Notes: generated by a model from the letters alone, not told the origin. A stretch of DNA of 64,000 nt from Shewanella marinintestina (GCF_023283845.1 NZ_JAKILC010000017.1:62001-126000), one strand, 5' to 3'. Shown: positions 16,461 to 26,408, counted from the stretch's first letter. Numbers and translations are program-made.

Positions 16461-18947
16461 CTATGGGCAGCTTTGTAACACGCTGCTGTCTTGCACTAAG
16501 ATAGTGGCTGAGCCTTTACCCGCTGTAAGGGCAAATGCGGCGACTTCTTGCTGCATTTCAACTGTCGCTTGTGCAGCCATACCATCAGTTACACCTTCAA
16601 TCTCATCAGGACTAACAATTGAGCTATGGTGACCTTTGCTAAAGCGTACTGCACCAGAACCTGCTTCAGTACTGTCGATACACTTAAGACCAAGGTTAGT
16701 AATCAAAGGCTCTGTGCCTGACAGTGGGAAACCTTCAACCGTATTTGGTAATACCTGATCTGGTTTATTAGTTGCATCACCAACGACTTCGATTAAATGA
16801 ACCGGTAATTGCGTATTAGCAAGTGATACTGCGTGGTTAATTGGATCCGCGCTATCAAATGCTGTTTGTACTGCAAATGCGAAAGTCGGGATAAATTCAG
16901 CGTAAACTGCTGCAACAATTGCGTTGTATTCATCACTCCCAGGCTCAGCATCATTCACATTAGCTTCGTCAACCAACGCCTGGAACGACTCAGTTGCCAC
17001 TATCGTGTCAAACAATACAGGGCCAAAAGTTGGTGAACCAGCAAATGCCCCCGCTAGGCCACCAGCTGGTGCTACTAGAGAAGCTGCATTTACAACATAA
17101 GCATTCGGTAGCTCAGTTCCACTTGCTGGGTCCCGAAGACCGGTAGATGCATAGTTAGAGAATGTTGTCCCAACAATACCACCTAAACTTAACCCTTGAG
17201 CACTGATTTTACTGATATCAAAAATCTGCGGCTGCTGAGCTTGTGCAAGACCTAGGTATAAACCTGTTAAAGCCGCACGCAACGCTAAATGGTCAACCGT
17301 TGCTTGGCGGAAGTTGTCACGCACCGTCAAGGTGCTAGCAATATTTACAAAGGCTAGTGGATTACCATTTTTAAAGGCATCTGGTGTACCGACAACAGCA
17401 CCATAGCTAGGATCTGTCGCTGACACTTCATAAATACCATCACCGTTGGCGTCAAATGAGCGCGCACCATGCAGTGGCATATCAATTGATATAGTGGCAA
17501 TACCCGATGCTGCGTAAGTACCAGCATAAGCAAGAGCCATCTCTTTACCACCACCTAGACCATGCATAGCAATGGTTGTTGGCCAGCCGTTAGTTGGTGC
17601 GGTAAATGGTAGACCTTGCTGCTGATAAAAACCGGCAAGTTTGACGGCATTAGGTAGAGTAATTTGTACGGCGACTTTCTCGTATCCCTTAATTGCAGGA
17701 ATAGGATTAAACTTAGTTAGATGCTTAGTTGGATCAGCAGGTGTACCGTCGTCTAATAACCAAGTTTTTCCCGCTAGTAATGCAGGATTAGTTAGACCCG
17801 CAACAGGATCAACGCCTTGCGCCTCTGCTTGGGAGAAATAATTGGCTTGGCTTAGCGTTTGTGCTTCTAATGCTAATAACACTGAAACAGGGCTATCGCC
17901 TTGCGCTTTCCAGTGACCATTGATTAACGGATTTAAATTAGCATCTAAACAACTTGTCGATGAACAGTCGCCGTAAATAGGCACTTGAATTTCAGCAGCA
18001 TAAACGTCTGCTAAATCTGAAACCACATAAGCCAAACCATCAGCAGGGGTTAAACCTGCAGCTTGAGCGACTGTGACACCCAATGGTGTTGGCATTGCCG
18101 TTAATTTAGGCGCATAAGGGTTGCCGTCTGTTGGGTCAACCATTAATAGTTTGGTGGTTTCATATACGTCAGCAACTGACTGAGTGGTAAACAGGCCTGA
18201 GTAAGTCACTTCTTCAGTGCTTGGACCACCTGCAGCAGCCATACCTTTTTCGTAGCTGTTTACTAACGTTTGTAAGAACAACTGATCAGGTGTTTCTAGT
18301 GGCTTAGTTTCAATATCAAGCTTTAATAACCCGTAAGTTGCAGATGGCGCGATAGGACGGCCAGCAGAATCTTGGATAAGTGTTGTGGTCGCATAAATAT
18401 ATGACTGACCGGCTTTTAAAGGCTTAAGCGGAATAATTGCCACTTTGTTACCAGAAGCTTGAGAGACGTAATCAACGCCGAATTGCAATTCATCACCCAC
18501 TTTACAAGCAGATACTGAAGGTGCTCCGCTACATTCAGGATCCGATGAAAGCGCACCGCCTACGGTCGCTTCAAATACACGCACCGCACCCGGTTGCGCC
18601 ACAGACGCCGCATCAATCGTTAATACTGCGCCATCGTTGTCGGTTGCTGGTGCAACGTCGATAGTAATAGGTGATGTCAGTGACCAACCATCTAATGCAC
18701 CAAGCGCGATTTGCGGATCAACATAATCGCCAGACTCTTCACCAGGAATAGCTAACGTGCCATCGGTAGTACCGTTAAACAATAAATCGTTTGGTAGCGG
18801 CACAGCACCCGCTGCAGGATCAAAAACAAACACAGACTGAGGAACCAGAGGCTCAGTTTTGTCTACTAATTCGTTATAACTGTCTTCGCTACAAGCCGTG
18901 AGCCCCAATGCTGAGGTGATTGCTACGCCCAAAAAGAGTTTTTTCAT
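16461..18947 (-). CDS. Pla-1/cef (VolA) family extracellular lipase, lipoprotein
   Basis: An 828-residue lipoprotein with lipobox LTAC (Cys19). It matches the VolA/Pla-1/cef family (TIGR03502): a long N-terminal region beginning FDPAAGAVPLPNDLLFNG, which is widely shared by surface lipases, then an alpha/beta hydrolase domain. The nucleophile elbow GLSLGG puts the catalytic serine at 587, and a conserved HGLGGGK oxyanion-type segment lies upstream. VolA in Vibrio is a surface-exposed lysophosphatidylcholine hydrolase that releases fatty acids; the same job is likely here. The start has GGGGAAAAAAG upstream. The gene stands alone, ending at its own terminator. Confidence 0.9.
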   Translation of the reverse strand: MKKLFLGVAITSALGLTACSEDSYNELVDKTEPLVPQSVFVFDPAAGAVPLPNDLLFNGTTDGTLAIPGEESGDYVDPQIALGALDGWSLTSPITIDVAPATDNDGAVLTIDAASVAQPGAVRVFEATVGGALSSDPECSGAPSVSACKVGDELQFGVDYVSQASGNKVAIIPLKPLKAGQSYIYATTTLIQDSAGRPIAPSATYGLLKLDIETKPLETPDQLFLQTLVNSYEKGMAAAGGPSTEEVTYSGLFTTQSVADVYETTKLLMVDPTDGNPYAPKLTAMPTPLGVTVAQAAGLTPADGLAYVVSDLADVYAAEIQVPIYGDCSSTSCLDANLNPLINGHWKAQGDSPVSVLLALEAQTLSQANYFSQAEAQGVDPVAGLTNPALLAGKTWLLDDGTPADPTKHLTKFNPIPAIKGYEKVAVQITLPNAVKLAGFYQQQGLPFTAPTNGWPTTIAMHGLGGGKEMALAYAGTYAASGIATISIDMPLHGARSFDANGDGIYEVSATDPSYGAVVGTPDAFKNGNPLAFVNIASTLTVRDNFRQATVDHLALRAALTGLYLGLAQAQQPQIFDISKISAQGLSLGGIVGTTFSNYASTGLRDPASGTELPNAYVVNAASLVAPAGGLAGAFAGSPTFGPVLFDTIVATESFQALVDEANVNDAEPGSDEYNAIVAAVYAEFIPTFAFAVQTAFDSADPINHAVSLANTQLPVHLIEVVGDATNKPDQVLPNTVEGFPLSGTEPLITNLGLKCIDSTEAGSGAVRFSKGHHSSIVSPDEIEGVTDGMAAQATVEMQQEVAAFALTAGKGSATILVQDSSVLQSCP

Positions 18948-19208
18948 CTTTTTTCCCCAAATCTTGTTGTAATAATTTTGTTTTCACTAAGAAATTGGTC
19001 ACAATAGTCAACAATGTATACCAATAGGACTTATTGTTAGTCCTTAACTAAGTTCAAGTTAACGCAAAATTATTGAGTTAGCTACATTTTTGTCACATTC
19101 AACCACCAATTGAGCGGACAAAAATTAATCGTTTGTTTTAAACAGCTGTTTATCATATCAGCGATTCTAGAAGTGACGGGCGTTTGAGCTCTGAGGAAGT
19201 ATTAACTC

Positions 19209-19946
19209 ATGTTGGAATATCAAGCAGCAAAAGATTTACTCAAAGACAAGACCATTTTAGTGACCGGTGCAGGTGACGGCATAGGTAAAGCAGCAGCGAT
19301 TGCTTATGCAAAACATGGCGCCACGGTGATCTTATTAGGCAAGACAGTAAAAAAACTAGAAGCAGTTTATGACCTAATTGAGCAAGCTGGTTACCCTACC
19401 CCTGCTATTGTGCCTCTCGATTTGAAAGGCGCAACCGAACAAAACTATAAAGATATGGCTGACACCATTGAAGAGCAGTTCGGCAAGTTAGATGGCTTAT
19501 TGCACAATGCAAGCCTGCTAGGCGTATTGGGCCCGTTTGAGCACATTACCATGAGCACGGTAAATGAAGTTATGCAGGTTAATGTGATTGCAGAAATCAT
19601 GCTAACCAAGGCTATGTTGCCAATCATGCGCAAATCTGAATCTGCATCTTTACTGTTTACCTCTAGCAGTGTTGGTCGCCAAGGTCGAGCTTACTGGGGC
19701 GAATATGCTATTTCAAAGTTTGCTACCGAAGGCATGATGCAATCATTAGCTCACGAATACGAAGATACTGTTATCCGTGTTAACAGCATCAACCCAGGTG
19801 CAACACGAACCGGCATGCGCGCAAATGCCTACCCTGCTGAAAATCCTCAGACACTTAAGGCACCTGATGAAATCATGGCGACTTATCTGTATCTAATGGG
19901 TGATGACTCTAAAGAAGTCAATGGTCAGCAACTGAACGCTCAGTAA
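19209..19946 (+). CDS. yciK: YciK family short-chain oxidoreductase
   Basis: A 245-residue classical SDR. The cofactor loop TGAGDGIG is near residues 20-27, LHNAS near 100, the catalytic serine lies in FTSSSVGRQGRA and the YxxxK pair in YAISK. Long identical stretches with E. coli YciK (SSSVGRQGRA, KFATEGMMQ, INPG, MRA) make the assignment firm. The in vivo substrate is unknown. GAGGAAG precedes the ATG. It converges on rluB, with a shared terminator between them. Confidence 0.93.
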   Translation: MLEYQAAKDLLKDKTILVTGAGDGIGKAAAIAYAKHGATVILLGKTVKKLEAVYDLIEQAGYPTPAIVPLDLKGATEQNYKDMADTIEEQFGKLDGLLHNASLLGVLGPFEHITMSTVNEVMQVNVIAEIMLTKAMLPIMRKSESASLLFTSSSVGRQGRAYWGEYAISKFATEGMMQSLAHEYEDTVIRVNSINPGATRTGMRANAYPAENPQTLKAPDEIMATYLYLMGDDSKEVNGQQLNAQ

Positions 19947-19981
19947 TCGCAATTAGCTTAGTATCGAGCAATAGGTACAAA

Positions 19982-20005
19982 AAAGGCCGCTAGTTAGCGG
20001 CCTTT
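19982..20005. terminator. Bidirectional terminator between yciK and rluB
   Basis: An 11-bp stem (19982-19992 with 19995-20005) with flanking A and T tracts serves both converging genes. Confidence 0.88.
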
Positions 20006-20042
20006 CTAATGCTTATCGATTCGTCGATGAGCGGGTTAGCAA

Positions 20043-20915
20043 TTAGCTACGCTGACGGGTAGGCTTTGGCTTACCTGTAGCAACTTTATGCTTATGTACA
20101 GCGCGCTTAATTTTAGCACTACGTACTTTGTTACGCGCAACACTGTGCTTATCAGTGCCAAGTAATGTACGTGTTTCTTCGTCCATGCCAGCTGTCTTAC
20201 GAAGATAGTTTACTTCTTCGATTGGCAACTCAATCCAACCACCACGTGGTAGCGCTTTAGGTAGCTCAATCATACCGTAACGAATACGGATAAGACGGCT
20301 TACCTGAACTTCTTGAGATTCCCATAGACGACGAACTTCACGGTTACGGCCTTCAGCTAAGCTAACGTGCCACCACTTATTCATGCCTTCGCCACCAGCA
20401 GCTTTAACTTTGTCAAAGTTTGCAGGGCCGTCTTCTAACGTTACGCCCATACGTAAACGTTGAATACACGCATCAGTCACTTCACCAAATGTACGCACAG
20501 CGTATTCGCGCTCCACTTCATTTGATGGGTGCATTAAGCGGTTTGCTAATTCACCGTCAGAGGTGAATAACAATAAACCTGAAGTATTAATATCCAAACG
20601 TCCTACTGCTACCCAACGTGAATCGCGAGTTTTTGGTAAGCGGTCAAATACCGTTGGGCGTCCTTCTGGGTCTTTACGACTACAAATTTCACCCTCTGGC
20701 TTGTGGTATGCAATAACACGACAAACCACATCCTCTTCAGAACGAATTGAAACTGTACGGCCATCGATACGGATTTTTGCGTCTGATTCAACGCGATCAC
20801 CTAGGCTTGCAATTTCGCCGTCAACACTAACTCGACCTGCAGCAATCCATGCCTCCATCTCACGACGGGAGCCATGGCCTGCACGGGCCAAGACTTTCTG
20901 CAATTTTTCACTCAT
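20043..20915 (-). CDS. rluB: 23S rRNA pseudouridine(2605) synthase RluB
   Basis: 290 residues. An N-terminal S4 RNA-binding domain (about 1-60; EKLQKVLARAGHGSRREME) precedes an RsuA/RluB-type synthase domain with catalytic Asp108 in GRLDINTSGLLLFT. The tail is strongly basic (KVRSAKIKRAVHKHKVATGKPK), typical of RluB, which modifies U2605 of 23S rRNA. It overlaps the end of scpB by 8 bp, so scpA-scpB-rluB form one translational unit; this grouping of ScpAB with rluB is common in bacteria. Confidence 0.94.
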   Translation of the reverse strand: MSEKLQKVLARAGHGSRREMEAWIAAGRVSVDGEIASLGDRVESDAKIRIDGRTVSIRSEEDVVCRVIAYHKPEGEICSRKDPEGRPTVFDRLPKTRDSRWVAVGRLDINTSGLLLFTSDGELANRLMHPSNEVEREYAVRTFGEVTDACIQRLRMGVTLEDGPANFDKVKAAGGEGMNKWWHVSLAEGRNREVRRLWESQEVQVSRLIRIRYGMIELPKALPRGGWIELPIEEVNYLRKTAGMDEETRTLLGTDKHSVARNKVRSAKIKRAVHKHKVATGKPKPTRQRS

Positions 20916-21504
20916 TAGTAGACTCTTCTGTTTTTTCGGTCACACTCTTTTCAGATGAAAACAGTGCAGCCAATGATTCGGGATCAGACAAAGGCGGTAG
21001 ATCCGCAATAGTGTCTAAGCCGAAATAAGCTAAAAAATCGGTGGTTGTCGCATAAAGCGCTGGTCTTCCCGGCACCTCTTTATGACCCACAACTTTAATC
21101 CAATTTCTATCGTTTAAACTTTTTATAATGTGGCTGCTAATTGCCACTCCTCGCACAAACTCAATATCACCACGGGTAACAGGCTGACGATAAGCAATTA
21201 CCGCCAATGTTTCCAAGGTTGCACGCGAATACTTAGGGGCTTTTTCTTGCCATAACGGCTGTAAAAATGGACTCAATTCAGCCAATGTCTGAAACCGATA
21301 GCCCCCTGCCACCTTTACTAATTGTACACCTCGATTCTCATAATCGAGCTGTAACTCTTCAATACATGCTTTGATTTTCACCCGTGACACATTAAAGTTC
21401 GACAATACAGTCTCTTTTAACGCTTTAATTGTCATAGGCTTAGCCAATACAAATAGGCTTGCTTCAATTAACTGTTTAAGCTGATCTGGATTTATCTGAG
21501 ACAA
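20908..21504 (-). CDS. scpB: Segregation and condensation protein ScpB
   Basis: 198 residues with two winged-helix units characteristic of ScpB. The core motifs AVIAYRQPVTRGDIEFVRGV and the start LKQLIEASLFVLAKPM are family hallmarks. With ScpA it forms the kleisin part of the SMC-ScpAB condensin. The initiator is TTG, directly abutting the scpA stop (TGATTG), so translation is probably coupled. A short acidic tail follows. The presence of ScpAB is normal for Shewanella even though enterobacteria use MukBEF. Confidence 0.92.
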   Translation of the reverse strand: MSQINPDQLKQLIEASLFVLAKPMTIKALKETVLSNFNVSRVKIKACIEELQLDYENRGVQLVKVAGGYRFQTLAELSPFLQPLWQEKAPKYSRATLETLAVIAYRQPVTRGDIEFVRGVAISSHIIKSLNDRNWIKVVGHKEVPGRPALYATTTDFLAYFGLDTIADLPPLSDPESLAALFSSEKSVTEKTEESTNE

Positions 21505-22293
21505 TCAGTACGCCCTAACATGTATTGTTGAAAATGGCTCAGCCTGTACAAGCTCAACCAACAACTCTTTAACTAGTTCCATTAACGCCAAAAAGCTCAC
21601 TACTACACCACTGCGGCCCTCTTCGAAATCAAACAAAGCTTCAAAGGGTAAATAAGTCTCAGCGTTGAGCTTAGCTAAAATCTGCGCCATACGTTCACGT
21701 GTTGATAATACTTCACGTACAACATGATGACTCTCTGTGGCTTCAATGCGCTTTAATACCGAAGAAAATGCTCTCGCTATCTCTGTTAAAGAGACTTCTG
21801 GAGGCAACAACTCCGGCTTGATATTAGCAGCAGGGATTGCCTTAGCTTGAAACACATCGCGTTCCATTCTAGGCAACTCATCCAACTTCTCTTGAGCATC
21901 TTTGATCACTTCGTACGCTTTAAGCTGACGAATTAACTGTGCTCGTGGATCTTCCTCATCTTCTTCCTCAACTTCAGGTCTTGGTAGCAGTAAACGAGAT
22001 TTAATCTCGGCTAAGGTTGCCGCCATAACAAGGTAATCAGCTGCAAGCTCCACTTTGGCACCTTGCAAAAGATTCACGTATTCCAAGTACTGCTGAGTAA
22101 TAGAAAAAATAGGTAAATCAACAACATCAAGTTTTTGTTTACGGATTAAATAAAGCAGTAGGTCTAACGGTCCTTCAAATGATTCAAGAAAAACCTCTAA
22201 TGCCTCAGGCGGAATAAACAGGTCTTTCGGCATCACCTTATAAGGCTCACCCCGAACAACGGCTAAAGGCAATTTTTGCTGAACGCCCTCCAT
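21505..22293 (-). CDS. scpA: Segregation and condensation protein ScpA
   Basis: 262 residues. The kleisin N-terminal domain contains the hallmark FEGPLDLLLYLIRKQKLDVVDLPI, and the C-terminal winged helix carries FLALMELVKELLVELVQ. A central acidic linker (EVEEEDEEDPRAQ) follows the KSRLLLPRP motif. It bridges SMC heads in the condensin complex. It begins with an ATG preceded by GAGGG and is followed without a gap by scpB. Confidence 0.93.
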   Translation of the reverse strand: MEGVQQKLPLAVVRGEPYKVMPKDLFIPPEALEVFLESFEGPLDLLLYLIRKQKLDVVDLPIFSITQQYLEYVNLLQGAKVELAADYLVMAATLAEIKSRLLLPRPEVEEEDEEDPRAQLIRQLKAYEVIKDAQEKLDELPRMERDVFQAKAIPAANIKPELLPPEVSLTEIARAFSSVLKRIEATESHHVVREVLSTRERMAQILAKLNAETYLPFEALFDFEEGRSGVVVSFLALMELVKELLVELVQAEPFSTIHVRAY

Positions 22294-22406
22294 CCGTAAT
22301 ACCCTCTATTTTCGCAAACGCGCGATTATACCTGTAAAACAACTGTGATTAAAGCAATAGCCGCAGTCAATTGTGGTTAACCGCGGCTTGACTGTGAAAT
22401 TAGAAC

Positions 22407-23027
22407 TTAAAGGAATGGCGTAACATCGCCCGCGCCTTCACGGATGACTTCAATGTCACCGTCTGACAGGTCGACAACTGTGGTTGGTTTTTCACCCAAA
22501 TAGCCACCATGCATAATCAAATCAACTTGATGCTCTAGGATATCGCGAATATGCTCAGGATCTGACTCCGTGAAATCTTTACCTGGTAAAATCAAGCTGG
22601 TAGACATAAGCGGCTCACCTAAAGCTTCAAGTAAAGCCAATGCAATCACGTTGTCTGGTACGCGGATACCGATAGTCTTTTTCTTTGGGTTTTGTAATCT
22701 TTTAGGCACTTCTTTAGACGCTTTAAAAATAAACGTATATGGCCCTGGTGTATTTTGCTTCAACAATCGATAAGCTTGATTATCGACTTGAGCATAACTG
22801 GCAAGCTCTGACTGATCGCGGCACATCAACGAAAAGTTATGGTCATTTTCAATCTGTCTAATGCGCGCAATCTTGGTCATTGCATCTTTGTCGCCTATTA
22901 AGCAACCTAACGCATAACCGGAATCAGTAGGGTAAACAATTACTCCACCACTTTTAATTACATTGACAGCTTGGCTAATTAAGCGTGCTTGCGGGTTTTC
23001 CTCATGCACATAAAAAAACTGGCTCAT
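22407..23027 (-). CDS. yciO: YciO, Sua5/YrdC-family protein
   Basis: 206 residues when started at the ATG at 23027. The match with E. coli YciO is long, from SQFFYVHEENPQARL through GGVIVYPTDSGYALGC to GGYLGEKPTTVVDL and the terminal REGAGDVTPFL. The fold is the YrdC/Sua5 dsRNA-binding domain that makes threonylcarbamoyl-AMP for tRNA t6A; the exact role of YciO itself is less certain. The upstream ATG at 23042 is rejected because the ribosome-binding site GGAAGG lies inside it. The chosen start forms an ATGA overlap with the rnm stop, so translation is likely coupled. Confidence 0.93.
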   Translation of the reverse strand: MSQFFYVHEENPQARLISQAVNVIKSGGVIVYPTDSGYALGCLIGDKDAMTKIARIRQIENDHNFSLMCRDQSELASYAQVDNQAYRLLKQNTPGPYTFIFKASKEVPKRLQNPKKKTIGIRVPDNVIALALLEALGEPLMSTSLILPGKDFTESDPEHIRDILEHQVDLIMHGGYLGEKPTTVVDLSDGDIEVIREGAGDVTPFL

Positions 23028-23896
23028 TGTACTACCTTCCATTTATCTGACTGCCAAACCCAATCCACTCCTTGGGGTTGGAACATATTTTTACCGATCT
23101 CAATCCAGCTACCTGGAAAATGAAAATCACTGCCTAACGAGCATGTCAGGGCATTATTTATACTAAGCGAAATAAGATTATTGCGATCATCGATAGTCTG
23201 CTGTCCGAGTACAACCTCCATCGCATCGCCGCCTGCTAATTTAAATTCTCGAACTAAACGCTTAAGCCATTTAGCCGATAACTTATATCCACTTGGATGT
23301 GCTAAAACTGCCACGCCGCCAGCGTTATGAATAACCTCAACCGCACCGGCCATATCACCCCAATTATTGGGAACATAACCCGTTTTCCCACGTGCTAGAT
23401 ACTTCTTAAATACGTTAGCGGTTGTTGTAGCGTAACCTTTTTCAGCAAGCCAACGAGCATAATGTCCTCGGCTAATAGCCGCATCCCCCGCATAAGCTTT
23501 AGCACCTTCATAAGCGCCTTCAATTCCAGCTTTAGCTAAACGCTCACCAATCTCATGCGCTCGGGTTGATCGTAACTCACGTTGCTTATGTAAAAATGCG
23601 GCCAACTCGACATTATCGATATCCACATTTAGTGCCACAATGTGGATGTCGAAATTGTTCCAACGAGTAGAGATCTCAACGCCGTTGATTAGCTCTAATG
23701 GTGTGTCATGCTGTTGATTAAACTCATGAGCTTCTTTCAAGCCGTCTATTGTGTCGTGATCGGTAATAGCAAACATTTCAACACCTTTGCTAATGGCCCG
23801 TTCGACTAATTCTGATGGGGACAATTGACCGTCGGATGCGGTCGTATGGCTGTGTAAGTCAACCAATTTTACGTCTATATTATTTTCATCTTTCAT
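23024..23896 (-). CDS. rnm: PHP-domain RNase AM / 5'-3' exoribonuclease
   Basis: 290 residues of the PHP phosphoesterase family (formerly yciV/trpH). Metal ligands are visible in DLHSHTTASDG (His15, His17, Asp22), AITDHDT (Asp46, His47) and later in NGVEIS, VLAHPS and SLGSDFH. The E. coli enzyme trims 5' ends of 5S and 23S rRNA precursors and hydrolyses 3',5'-bisphosphonucleotides. It is the first gene of a two-gene unit with yciO. In E. coli it is divergent from the trp operon; here the divergent neighbour is a pentaheme cytochrome. Confidence 0.92.
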   Translation of the reverse strand: MKDENNIDVKLVDLHSHTTASDGQLSPSELVERAISKGVEMFAITDHDTIDGLKEAHEFNQQHDTPLELINGVEISTRWNNFDIHIVALNVDIDNVELAAFLHKQRELRSTRAHEIGERLAKAGIEGAYEGAKAYAGDAAISRGHYARWLAEKGYATTTANVFKKYLARGKTGYVPNNWGDMAGAVEVIHNAGGVAVLAHPSGYKLSAKWLKRLVREFKLAGGDAMEVVLGQQTIDDRNNLISLSINNALTCSLGSDFHFPGSWIEIGKNMFQPQGVDWVWQSDKWKVVQ

Positions 23897-24298
23897 GGCT
23901 ATATGATACTTGAGTTTAGCCTTTAAAGGTGATTTTAATCCTGTTTTAAGTAATTTAATCCGCTAAAACAATGTCAAACTCCCGCAATGGCTAATACAAA
24001 TCTATGTAAACAACTCAATTCGTAGAATTACTAATTAACTAATAAATTTAATTAACTCATTAATAAACATGCCTTTTACATGTGAGTTTCCATTATTGCT
24101 ACTTTCATTCAATTTCTTGAAGCAGTGCAAAATATTCAATTAAATTCAATAGCTTTCTGTGCATCAGATAGCAGTACGTCATCGATGAATTATTTACTAT
24201 TCGCACGCCTGAAAGACACGATATCAAGCCCCTGCTAATCTAAAGATTTACGGGGTACGCTCATGCAATTTCGTTAGTTATTGGATAAATACAACAAG
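23897..24298. other. Divergent promoter region, rnm / pentaheme cytochrome
   Basis: About 400 bp without a gene. A nested palindrome AATCT-aa-AGATT inside CCCC/GGGG lies near 24230-24258, close to the cytochrome start; its role is unknown. No clear anaerobic regulator site (Fnr/ArcA/Crp) was recognised by eye. Confidence 0.4.
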
Positions 24299-25702
24299 AT
24301 GAAAAAAACATATCTAGCATTAGTGCTGCTAAGCGCTATGCCATTGCTAGCTCATGCCGAAAAAGAAATGGCATTCGCTCCTTCTTACTTAAGTGTCGAA
24401 GGCGATAAAAAGCCTGAGTTAAAGCAGTGGCGCGACTCAAATAGCTGTAAGGGCTGTCATCCACGTCAGTGGAACGGCTGGCAAGGTTCTATGCACTCTA
24501 TCGCTTTTATCGACCCAGTGTTTCAAGCTGAGTGGGCAATGGGTGAGAAAGAAACTAATGGCGCAGCCAAAAATCTTTGTGGTGGCTGTCACACAGTACT
24601 AGGTACCGTAACCCAAACTGTTGAATTTAAATCAGAGTCTGGCAAGTTTGGCGGCTTCACAACTCAAGCGATTGCTAACCAAGGCGTATCTTGTGAAGTC
24701 TGCCATAGTGTTGTCGATACTAACGCATCACACACTGCAATGGGTGAGCATGGGAATGCTTCACTTGAAATCGCAAACGATAAAGTTAAGCGCGGCCCAT
24801 TTGATGATGCAAAACCTCGCGGTCATAAGGCTGAGTATTCAGAATTACATACCAAGTCTGAGTTCTGCGCTAACTGCCATAACGTATTTAACCCAGTTCA
24901 CGATAATTTTGCTCTAGAGCATACTTATGATGAATGGAAAAAGTCACCTTACGCAGCAGCTGATATCCAATGTCAAGATTGCCACATGGTACCTGTAGAA
25001 ACAGCGATGCGCGTAGCTGACGAAATGTTGCCAGCTAAAAAGCTTGAAGAACATCGCCTAGGTGGTAAAGCGGCGCGCGGTGGCCCTGTTCGTAGCTTAG
25101 TGCACGACCATGGTTTTGTCGGTGGTAATGCGGTTATAGCTCCACTTTTAGGGGTTAAAAACGGCCAAGCTCACGCTGATGAAGCGGTTAAACGCCTAAA
25201 ATCAGCTGCCGCACTTGATGCAAAAGTGACGGGGTCTGCAAACAATCCTGTACTTGAAGTCACCGTATTTAACCGCCGTGCGGGTCATGATTTACCAACA
25301 AGTTTGACTTTCATTCGTCAAATCTGGCTCGAAGTTATTGTACGTGACGTTAATGGAAAAGAGATTTTACGTTCAGGCTCATTAACGGCTGAGAACGCAC
25401 TACCAGAGGGAACGGTTATTTTCCAAGACACCTCTGTTGATGTGCATGGAAAGCCTGAGCACAAGCCTTGGCGCGTAGCGAGCTTCTCAGTACAAAACAC
25501 TATCCCAGCCAAAGGTTCAAAAACGGTTAAATATCCGTTTACGTTACCTGCTGGCGTTACAGATTACAGCGTCGAAACCAAGCTACATTACCGCTCATTC
25601 GATCAAAGCGTTGCCGATCTATTGCTAGAAAAGAAAGTGATTGTGCCATCGGTAGAAATGGTTAGCTTAAGCCAGAATTATAAAGGCTTAACAACATTAT
25701 AA
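24299..25702 (+). CDS. Pentaheme c-type cytochrome
   Basis: 467 residues from the ATG at 24299 (a TTG at 24281 is in frame upstream). A Sec signal peptide ends near residue 20 (LLAHAEKE). Five heme c motifs occupy the first half: CKGCH (50), CGGCH (94), CEVCH (132), CANCH (190) and CQDCH (225). The second half has no heme site and looks like a beta-sandwich domain (NNPVLEVTVFNRRAGHDLPTSLTF), a layout seen in cytochrome c554-like and related multiheme proteins (PF13435). It should be a periplasmic or secreted electron carrier or reductase; the partner is not shown. It is monocistronic and ends before a 13-bp hairpin. Confidence 0.87.
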   Translation: MKKTYLALVLLSAMPLLAHAEKEMAFAPSYLSVEGDKKPELKQWRDSNSCKGCHPRQWNGWQGSMHSIAFIDPVFQAEWAMGEKETNGAAKNLCGGCHTVLGTVTQTVEFKSESGKFGGFTTQAIANQGVSCEVCHSVVDTNASHTAMGEHGNASLEIANDKVKRGPFDDAKPRGHKAEYSELHTKSEFCANCHNVFNPVHDNFALEHTYDEWKKSPYAAADIQCQDCHMVPVETAMRVADEMLPAKKLEEHRLGGKAARGGPVRSLVHDHGFVGGNAVIAPLLGVKNGQAHADEAVKRLKSAAALDAKVTGSANNPVLEVTVFNRRAGHDLPTSLTFIRQIWLEVIVRDVNGKEILRSGSLTAENALPEGTVIFQDTSVDVHGKPEHKPWRVASFSVQNTIPAKGSKTVKYPFTLPAGVTDYSVETKLHYRSFDQSVADLLLEKKVIVPSVEMVSLSQNYKGLTTL

Positions 25703-25768
25703 TTCCTAAATCAATTTATTAGGCCCGTATTAACCGCAATAGCACTCTAATGAATTGAACGTTCTCAC

Positions 25769-25795
25769 TAGCAGTCAGTCAATGACTGACTGCTA
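25769..25795. terminator. Perfect 13-bp hairpin between convergent genes
   Basis: tagcagtcagtca (25769-25781) pairs with 25783-25795, leaving a 1-nt centre. It sits between the cytochrome stop and the stop of the cupin gene. It lacks a strong T-run, so factor-independent termination is likely but not certain. Confidence 0.6.
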
Positions 25796-25807
25796 TCATT
25801 CAACACA

Positions 25808-26173
25808 TTAGATCCAAGCTTGGTCAGCGATATCCACGGTTAGCTCACTTGCAATGCTCCCCGTATGTGCCGTCGACTTTGGCTCTACCATTAAGAAATG
25901 AGTTTCCTCTGTGGCTTTAGGACAATGTGCTACCCCTTTTGGCACAATATACATTTCTCCAGGATTAAGCACCACTTCAGCGCCTTTCATCAGCAAAGTT
26001 AACTGCCCTTTAAATACCAAAAACAATTCATCTTCATTGTCGTGTTGATGCCAAACTAACTCGCCGCAGCCTTTTGCGATTTTGACCAGCTGCTCATTTG
26101 ATTCAGCAATAATTTTTGGAGACCACAACTCTGAAAACAGGCTAAACTTCTCTTCAATATTAATTTTACTCAC
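25808..26173 (-). CDS. Cupin domain protein
   Basis: 121 residues, a single small cupin barrel. The metal motif appears as WHQHDNEDELFLVFKGQ, with a second motif around PGEMYIVPKGVAHCP. Close relatives are annotated only as cupin-domain or mannose-6-phosphate-isomerase-like proteins, so no function is claimed. The start is a GTG at 26173 with a strong GGGGGAGA site. It stands alone between a convergent cytochrome gene and the divergent yciB. Confidence 0.8.
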   Translation of the reverse strand: MSKINIEEKFSLFSELWSPKIIAESNEQLVKIAKGCGELVWHQHDNEDELFLVFKGQLTLLMKGAEVVLNPGEMYIVPKGVAHCPKATEETHFLMVEPKSTAHTGSIASELTVDIADQAWI

Positions 26174-26408
26174 TCTTATCTCCCCCTTTAACTAAGCGCT
26201 CTAAAACTCCACATTAATACTTTAACGCGACACAAAACCGCTTAAAAGTTGTACAAGGATTTACCTACAGGGATTGATGTCACGTAATAATGACAATGAA
26301 ATAAGTAAGGGTAATAACTTAAGCTTGAACAAAAGGTCATTAAGTATTGCGCTATAGCCCCCTGCCATTTGTTTACTAAAAGTCGACTCAAAAGAACCTA
26401 AATGTTTA

